Of a DNA stretch of 26,897 nucleotides, positions 21,976-26,897 are shown piece after piece. Position numbers and translations under genes: made by a program. The number at the start of each line of letters is the position of its first letter. Within the stretch, counting starts at the first letter, position 1. Source of the stretch: CALGFH01 sp036003705 (GTDB taxonomy: Bacteria > Actinomycetota > CALGFH01); NCBI GenBank assembly GCA_036003705.1, contig DASYSE010000116.1, positions 1-26,897 of the forward strand. Reading direction: 5' to 3'. The notes under the pieces were generated by a model. The model made no database searches, was not told where the DNA came from, and worked only from the letters and a program-made list of their open reading frames with translations.

Positions 21976-22767
21976 TCAGTGGTACCGGTGCTCGGGGGCC
22001 GGGTAGTGGCCCTCGGCAACATCCTTGGCGAAGCGGCTGGCCGCCTCGGTGATGAGGGAGCGCAGGTCGGCGTAGCGCTTGACGAAGCGGGGGGTCGGGT
22101 CGGGGCTCAGCCCGAGCAGGTCGGTGATGACCAGCACCTGGCCGTCGACCTCGGCGCCGGCGCCGATGCCGATGGTGGCGACCTCGACCGCCTGCGTCAC
22201 CCGGGCGCCCAGCTCGGCCGGGATCGCCTCCAGCACGATGGCGAAGCAGCCGGCGTCCTGCAGGGCCAGGGCGTCGGCCAGCAGCTCGTCGCCCTCGCCG
22301 CCGCGGCCCCTGACCACCCGGCGGCCGAACACGTTGGCCGACTGGGGGGTGTAGCCGAGGTGGCCCATCACCGGGATGCCGGCCCGGGTCATCCTGCCGA
22401 CCGCCTTGGCCGAGCGGCGTCCGCCCTCGAGCTTGACGGCGTTGGCGCCGGCCTTGACCAGCCGGGCGGCGTTCCGGACGGCCTCGGCCGCCGACGCCTG
22501 GTAGCTCCCGAACGGCAAGTCGCCGACGACCAGGGCGTTGCCGACACCCCGGGCGACCGCCGCCGTGAAGATCAGCGCCTCCTCCATGGTCACCGGGATG
22601 GTGGTTTCGTAGCCGAGCACGTTGTTGCCGACCGAGTCGCCCACCAGCAGCAGCGGGACCCCGGCCTCATCCAGCACGCGCGCGGTCAGGGCGTCGTAGG
22701 CGGTGAGCATGACAAACCGCTCCTGCCGCTGCTTCCAGACGGCGAGGTCGGCGGGGGTCACCGGCAT
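21976..22767 (-). CDS. panB: 3-methyl-2-oxobutanoate hydroxymethyltransferase
   Basis: 263 residues. Makes ketopantoate from 2-oxoisovalerate and 5,10-methylene-tetrahydrofolate, the committed step of pantothenate (CoA) synthesis. TIM-barrel metal ligands and active-site residues are visible: Asp44 in LLVGDSVGNNVLGY, Asp83 in VVGDLPFGSY, Glu114 in VKLEGG and Glu180 in IVLEAIPAEL. The segment MGHLGYTPQS and the tail VLVITDLLGL are also conserved. An AGGAGG site precedes ATG 22767. It follows nadE on the same strand, 71 bases away, with a hairpin (22822-22837) between them. The length is standard for the family. Confidence 0.96.
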   Translation of the reverse strand: MPVTPADLAVWKQRQERFVMLTAYDALTARVLDEAGVPLLLVGDSVGNNVLGYETTIPVTMEEALIFTAAVARGVGNALVVGDLPFGSYQASAAEAVRNAARLVKAGANAVKLEGGRRSAKAVGRMTRAGIPVMGHLGYTPQSANVFGRRVVRGRGGEGDELLADALALQDAGCFAIVLEAIPAELGARVTQAVEVATIGIGAGAEVDGQVLVITDLLGLSPDPTPRFVKRYADLRSLITEAASRFAKDVAEGHYPAPEHRYH

Positions 22768-22821
22768 GGCGGCCTCCTCTGCGATGGCTCCTCGGAGCCC
22801 GCGCGGCGGGTCTCCTGGACA

Positions 22822-22837
22822 CCGGCAATTGTGCCGG
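22822..22837 (-). terminator. hairpin just after the nadE stop
   Basis: CCGGCA and TGCCGG pair around ATTG, starting one base beyond the nadE stop on the minus strand. It may cut transcription before panB; with a 6-bp stem it is a weak candidate. Confidence 0.4.
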
Positions 22838-22838
22838 A

Positions 22839-24581
22839 TCAGCGCGCCGGGTGGGTGTACCCCCGGAACCGGTTGGTGATCGGCAGGCGGCGGTCCTTGC
22901 CGAACGAGCGGCCGGTGATCTTGGGGCCGGGAGGGGACTGGCGGCGCTTGTACTCGGCCCCGTCGACCAGCCGGACGACCTGGGCGACGGTGTCGTGGTC
23001 GAAGCCCTTGGCGACCAGCTCGTCGACGCTGGCGTCGTCCTCGATGTAGGCCTCGAGGATCGGGTCGAGCAGCTCGTAGGGAGGCAGGGAGTCGGTGTCG
23101 AGCTGGCCGGGGCGCAGCTCGGCCGACGGCGGCTTGTCCAGCACCGACTGGGGGATGACCACCCCGGCGCCGTTGCGCCAGCGAGCCAGGGCGTAGACCA
23201 GCGTCTTGGGCACGTCGCGGATCACCGCGAAGCCGCCGGCCATGTCGCCGTACAGGGTGCAGTAGCCGACGGCCAGCTCGGACTTGTTGCCGGTGGTCAG
23301 GACCAGGCTGCCGACCTTGTTGGACAGGCTCATCAGCAGGGTGCCCCTGGCTCTGGCCTGGAGGTTCTCCTCGGCCACCCCGGGCTCGGTACCGGCGAAC
23401 GGCTCCTTGAGCACGGCCAGGAACGCCTCCACCGGCTCGGCGATCGGCAGGGTGAGCAGCCGGATGCCCAGGTTGCCGGCCAGCGCCCTCGCGTCGGCCA
23501 GGCTCGATTCCGAGGAGAAGCTGGACGGCATGGCCACCCCGACGACCCGGTCGCGGCCGAGCGCGTCGGCGGCGATGGCCGCGACCAGGCTGGAGTCGAT
23601 GCCCCCGGACAGGCCGATGTGGACGGTGTCGAAGCCGTTCTTGCCGACGTAGTCGCGGGTGGCGCAGACCAGCGCCCGGTACACCTCCTCCTCGACCCCG
23701 AGCGGCTGGGCAAGGCGGCGGTCGACCGGCGGGCCGGGGTCGGACAGCCGGTCGGTGACCCGCACCCGCTTGACCGCCAGCGCCGGGCGGGGGTCGGTGG
23801 CCGGGGCCCGCCTGGGCCGCTCCGACAGCCGGGCCGTCGCTCCCTCCTCGAGGGCCAGGTCGACCACCAGCAGCTCGTCGGTGAACGCGCCCGCCCTGGC
23901 CTGCAGCCGTCCCTGGGGGTCGATGTAGGCGCTCTGGCCGTCGAAGACCAGCTCGTCCTGGCCGCCGACCTGGGCGACGTAGAACAGGTGGGCGCCGTGG
24001 TCGGCCGCCCTGGTGGCCAGCATGGGGACCAGCCGGTCGCTCTTCTCCAGCCGGTAGGGGGAGGCGTTGAGGCTGACCACCACCTCGGCCCCCGCCGCCA
24101 CCGCCGAGGCCATCGGCCCCCAGGGGAACCACAGGTCCTCGCAGATGGTCACCGCCACCTCGACCCGGCCGAAGCTGGCCAGCAGCACCTCGCTGCCGGG
24201 CACGAAGTAGCGCTCCTCGTCGAACACGCCGTAGTTGGGCAGCAGCACCTTGCGGTAGACGCCCAGCACCCGGCCCTGGTGGCAGAGGGCGGCGGCGTTG
24301 GCCGGGCCGGCGTGGGTCGGCTCCACGAACCCGACAACCGCGGCGGTCTCGCCGGTCTCGGCCGCGACCCGGTCGACGGCGGCGCGGCTGGCGGCCAGGA
24401 ACGACGGCTTGAACACCAGGTCCTCCGGCGGGTAGCCGGTGACCGCCAGCTCGGGGAACACCACCAGGTGGGCGCCGGCCCCGGCCGCCTCCCGGTAGCC
24501 GCCCAGCACCCGCTCGACGTTGCCGTCCAGATCCCCGACGACCGGGTTGATCTGCGCCCCCGCAAGCCGCAGCCGCTCCAT
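22839..24581 (-). CDS. nadE: glutamine-dependent NAD+ synthetase
   Basis: 580 residues. Converts deamido-NAD to NAD with ATP, using ammonia released from glutamine. The N-terminal nitrilase-like glutaminase has the Glu44-Lys111-Cys147 triad, in VVFPELAVTGYPPEDL, YRKVLLPNYGVFDE and VTICEDLWFPWG. The C-terminal synthetase has the PP-loop GLSGGIDSSLVA, and family motifs LALADARALAGNL-like, LSNKVGSLVLTTGNKSE and YCTLYGDMAGGFAV, with IIEK-type specificity elements replaced by the usual actinobacterial VIPQSVLDKPPSAEL. The closing RSFGKDRRLPITNRFRGYTH is typical. The start ATG 24581 begins the nitrilase motif QINPVVGDLDGN. No Shine-Dalgarno site is visible, but a TATCGT box ends six bases upstream, so translation may be leaderless. 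Confidence 0.96.
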   Translation of the reverse strand: MERLRLAGAQINPVVGDLDGNVERVLGGYREAAGAGAHLVVFPELAVTGYPPEDLVFKPSFLAASRAAVDRVAAETGETAAVVGFVEPTHAGPANAAALCHQGRVLGVYRKVLLPNYGVFDEERYFVPGSEVLLASFGRVEVAVTICEDLWFPWGPMASAVAAGAEVVVSLNASPYRLEKSDRLVPMLATRAADHGAHLFYVAQVGGQDELVFDGQSAYIDPQGRLQARAGAFTDELLVVDLALEEGATARLSERPRRAPATDPRPALAVKRVRVTDRLSDPGPPVDRRLAQPLGVEEEVYRALVCATRDYVGKNGFDTVHIGLSGGIDSSLVAAIAADALGRDRVVGVAMPSSFSSESSLADARALAGNLGIRLLTLPIAEPVEAFLAVLKEPFAGTEPGVAEENLQARARGTLLMSLSNKVGSLVLTTGNKSELAVGYCTLYGDMAGGFAVIRDVPKTLVYALARWRNGAGVVIPQSVLDKPPSAELRPGQLDTDSLPPYELLDPILEAYIEDDASVDELVAKGFDHDTVAQVVRLVDGAEYKRRQSPPGPKITGRSFGKDRRLPITNRFRGYTHPAR

Positions 24582-24587
24582 GTCGTC

Positions 24588-24593
24588 ACGATA
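24588..24593 (-). promoter_or_regulatory. candidate -10 box of a leaderless nadE transcript
   Basis: On the minus strand TATCGT fits TAnnnT and ends six bases before the ATG, which would place the transcription start at the start codon. There is no ribosome site between. A good -35 is not visible. Confidence 0.45.
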
Positions 24594-24666
24594 GCAGCCG
24601 TCGCCGGAGAACCTGGCCGCCCGGATCGCCGCCACATGGACGCCGGGCTGCTAGCATCGCCGGGCC

Positions 24667-25980
24667 ATGGACAAGCAGCAGGAATACGTGCTCCGGACGG
24701 TCGAGGACCGCGACGTCCGCTTCATCCGCCTCTGGTTCACCGACGTGCTCGGGTTCCTGAAGTCGTTCGCGATCACCCCGGCCGAGCTGGAGGGGGCGTT
24801 CGAGCGGGGCATGGAGTTCGACGGCTCGGCCATCGAGGGCTACGCCCGCGTCCAGGAGGCCGACATGGTGGCCAAGCCCGACCCGGGCACCTTCCAGGTG
24901 CTGCCGGGGCGCGGCGACGGCGGGGTGGCCCGGATGTTCTGCGACGTGCTCACCACCGAGGGTGAGCCGTTCGACGGGGATCCCCGTTGGGTGCTGCGCC
25001 GCAACCTGGAGCGGGCGGCCGGCTCCGGCTTCACCGTCTACGTGATGCCGGAGATGGAGTTCTTCCTGTTCTCCGACGCCGAGTCGGCCCGGCCCCTCGA
25101 CATCGGCTCCTACTTCGACCAGACCGCCCTCGACCTGTCGCAGGACTTCCGCCGCATCGCCATCGCCATGCTGGAGCGGATGGGCATCTCGGTGATGCAG
25201 TCCCATCACGAGATCGCCCCCAGCCAGCACGAGATCGACCTGCGCGAGGCCGACGCGCTGACCATGGCCGACAACGTGATGAGCGCCCGCCTGGTGGTCA
25301 AGGAGGCCGCGCTGGAGCAGGCGCTGCACGCCACCTTCATGCCCAAGCCGCTGGAGGGCGTGGCCGGGTCGGGCATGGACACCCATCTGTCGCTGTACGA
25401 GGGCGACCGCAACGCCTTCTACGATCCGGGCCAGGAGGCCAACCTGTCCAAGACGGCCCGCAGCTTCATCGCCGGCCTGCTGGTCCACGCGCACGAGTAC
25501 ACCGCCGTCACCAACCAGTGGATCAACTCCTACAAGCGGCTGGTGCCCGGCTTCGACGCCCCGACCCACGTCTGCTGGGCCCAGCGCAACCGCTCTGCCA
25601 TGGTGAGGGTCGGGGGCTACCGCTCCGACCGGGTCGACGTCGAGGTCCGCTCGCCCGACCCGGCGGCCAACCCCTACCTGGCCTTCGCCGTCCTGCTGGC
25701 CGCCGGCATGAAGGGCGTCGAGGAGGACTACGAGCTGCCGCCGGAAGCCGGCGACAACATCCAGGACATGACCGACGCCGAGCGCCGCGCGGCCGGCATC
25801 GGGTCCCTCCCGGTCGACCTGCACGAGGCGCTCACCGCCATGGAGCGGTCCGAGCTGGTCGCCGAGGCCCTTGGCGAGCACGTCTTCGAGTACTTCCTGC
25901 GCAACAAGCACCGCGACTGGGACAGCTACCAGCGCTACGTCTCCCCGTTCGAGCGGGAGCGCTACCTGCCGCTGCTGTAG
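24667..25980 (+). CDS. glnA: type I glutamine synthetase, GlnA2-like
   Basis: 437 residues. Makes glutamine, or a related gamma-glutamyl amide, from glutamate, ammonia (or an amine) and ATP. Hallmarks are the N-terminal beta-grasp RFIRLWFTDVLGFLKSF, EFDGSAIEGYARVQEADM, metal ligands in VMPEMEFFLF (128-135), MQSHHEIAPSQHEID (177-191), GMDTHLSLYEG (236-246), NQWINSYKRL, the ATP/phosphate loop NRSAMVRV and VEVRSPDPAANPYL. The shape and sequence match mycobacterial GlnA2, as does the glnE neighbour. The site that is adenylylated in GlnA1 (DLY-ELPPEE) aligns with Gln366 in DNIQDMT; the YELPPE at Tyr355 is a shifted lookalike. A TAGCAT box at 24652-24657 may be the -10, with a very short leader. 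It shares the operon with glnE, which starts 13 bases later. Confidence 0.95.
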   Translation: MDKQQEYVLRTVEDRDVRFIRLWFTDVLGFLKSFAITPAELEGAFERGMEFDGSAIEGYARVQEADMVAKPDPGTFQVLPGRGDGGVARMFCDVLTTEGEPFDGDPRWVLRRNLERAAGSGFTVYVMPEMEFFLFSDAESARPLDIGSYFDQTALDLSQDFRRIAIAMLERMGISVMQSHHEIAPSQHEIDLREADALTMADNVMSARLVVKEAALEQALHATFMPKPLEGVAGSGMDTHLSLYEGDRNAFYDPGQEANLSKTARSFIAGLLVHAHEYTAVTNQWINSYKRLVPGFDAPTHVCWAQRNRSAMVRVGGYRSDRVDVEVRSPDPAANPYLAFAVLLAAGMKGVEEDYELPPEAGDNIQDMTDAERRAAGIGSLPVDLHEALTAMERSELVAEALGEHVFEYFLRNKHRDWDSYQRYVSPFERERYLPLL

Positions 25981-25993
25981 AGGCGGCCGAACC

Positions 25994-26897
25994 GTGTCGC
26001 GCTCCGTCCTGGCCCGGCTCGGCTTCGAGGAGCCCGAGGCCGCCGTCGCCGACCTGGAGCGGCTGGGGGCGTGGCCCCCGGCGGCCGTCCCGGGCGGGAA
26101 CCGGCTGCTGGCCGAGATCGCGGGCAGCGCTGCCCCGCAGCTGGCGGCGAGGGCGCTGGCCGGCATCGCCGCCGCCCATCCCGACCCCGACGGCTTCGCC
26201 GCCCTGCTCCGGCGCCGGCTCGGCTTCCGGCGCCGGCTCGTCCCCGTGGTCGCGGCCAGCCGGTCGCTCGGGGCCTGGCTGGCCCTCCACCCCGGGGAGG
26301 CCGACCGGCTCGCCGACGGCCGCCCGTTCGCCGCTCCCCGGCGGCGGGAGGAGCTGGTCGCGGAGGCCACCGTTCTGGTGACCGGCGAAACCGACCCGGC
26401 CGCGGCCTGGGACCGGCTGCGCCGGTTCAAGCGCCGGGAGCTGCTCCGGGTGGCCGTGCGCGACCTGGCCGGGCGGGTGGCGGTCGAGGAGGTGGCGGCC
26501 GAGCTGGCCGCCCTGGCCGACGCCTGCCTGGAGGCCGCCCTGGTGGTGGCGGCCGGCGAGTCCGGCTACCAGCCGTCGCCGGTGCGGCTGGCCGTGCTCG
26601 GCATGGGCAAGCTGGGCGGGGCCGAGCTGAACTACGTGTCCGACATCGACGTGCTGTTCTGCCACCAGCCGGTCGAGGGTGCCGACCCGGAGGCCGCCGC
26701 CAGGGCCGCCGAGCGGATGGTCAGAGGGGTCATGCGGGGCCTTTCGGCGGTGACCTCCGAGGGGACCTGCTTCGAGGTCGACGCCAACCTCCGCCCCGAG
26801 GGGCGCAACGGGCCGCTGTCCCGGACGCTGGGCAGCTACCTGGCCTACTGGGACCGGTGGGCGCAGCCGTGGGAGCTGCAGGCGCTGATCAAGGTGC
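25994..26897 (+). CDS. glnE: bifunctional glutamine-synthetase adenylyltransferase/deadenylase, N-terminal part
   Basis: Truncated by the window end; 301 residues of a protein usually near 1,000. It attaches AMP to glutamine synthetase when nitrogen is plentiful and removes it when scarce. The first half visible (1-195) is a helical region with LRRFKRRELLRVAVRDLAG, and the first nucleotidyltransferase domain contains the signature LAVLGMGKLGGAELNYVSDID (199-219), where Ser216, Asp217 and Asp219 serve metal binding, followed by RLAERMVRG-like helix and CFEVDANLRPEGRNGPLSRT. This end is normally the deadenylylase. GTG 25994 follows glnA by 13 bases. Its ribosome site is weak (GAGGCGG). Confidence 0.95.
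   Translation, partial: MSRSVLARLGFEEPEAAVADLERLGAWPPAAVPGGNRLLAEIAGSAAPQLAARALAGIAAAHPDPDGFAALLRRRLGFRRRLVPVVAASRSLGAWLALHPGEADRLADGRPFAAPRRREELVAEATVLVTGETDPAAAWDRLRRFKRRELLRVAVRDLAGRVAVEEVAAELAALADACLEAALVVAAGESGYQPSPVRLAVLGMGKLGGAELNYVSDIDVLFCHQPVEGADPEAAARAAERMVRGVMRGLSAVTSEGTCFEVDANLRPEGRNGPLSRTLGSYLAYWDRWAQPWELQALIKV

Overview
The window is high-GC bacterial chromosome with dense, short-gapped genes, frequent 4-nt start/stop overlaps, GTG and TTG starts and strongly G/C-ending codons. The gene set points to an Actinomycetota member: a GlnA2-type glutamine synthetase next to glnE, a coiled-coil zinc-ribbon protein coupled to RNase H, an F420-dependent NADP reductase, panB, and several possible leaderless starts with TAnnnT -10 boxes. 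From memory, Mycobacterium and Streptomyces carry several of these genes in one neighbourhood. No 16S or other decisive taxonomic marker is present, so the lineage below phylum is open.

Layout. 1-3480: a 5'-truncated FtsX-like ABC permease, then an ABC-2 type ATPase and permease pair. 3481-6151: a gene-poor, lower-GC accessory patch with a decayed transposase, several strong hairpins, and a minus-strand pair encoding a coiled-coil/acidic protein and a CHAP peptidoglycan hydrolase. 6152-10677: a small conserved hypothetical, an FAH-family hydrolase, a DinB-like protein coupled to a CnoX/YbbN-type thioredoxin, and archaeal/eukaryotic-type prolyl-tRNA synthetase. 10678-11179: a non-coding leader with a palindrome and a long inverted repeat, ahead of an exopolysaccharide-initiating glycosylphosphotransferase. 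12723-13900: the zinc-ribbon protein and RNase H. 14026-16504 (minus): a PepSY protein, a sensor kinase and an OmpR-family regulator. 16607-17563: fxsA and, divergently, the RNase P RNA.

17704-19748: an unknown gene, a degenerate alpha/beta-hydrolase and a sugar-nucleotidyltransferase in one tight unit. 19819-21882: F420 reductase, PduO-type cobalamin adenosyltransferase and a cytoplasmic BtuF-like protein. 21976-24581 (minus): nadE then panB (NAD and pantothenate/CoA synthesis). 24667-26897: glnA2-like glutamine synthetase and the start of glnE.

The most interesting signals are regulatory. Matching GTTCAGC direct repeats sit upstream of both the response regulator and the pepSY gene, and pepSY also has a perfect 23-bp tandem duplication in its leader, each copy forming a hairpin. 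The fxsA and rnpB genes are fired by mirror-image -10 boxes, with fxsA apparently leaderless. The accessory patch with its lysin-like operon, a deletion inside the first permease, and a hydrolase-fold protein that has lost its nucleophile are also worth a second look. I did not find a CRISPR array, a tRNA, an intact mobile element or a clear new defence system.
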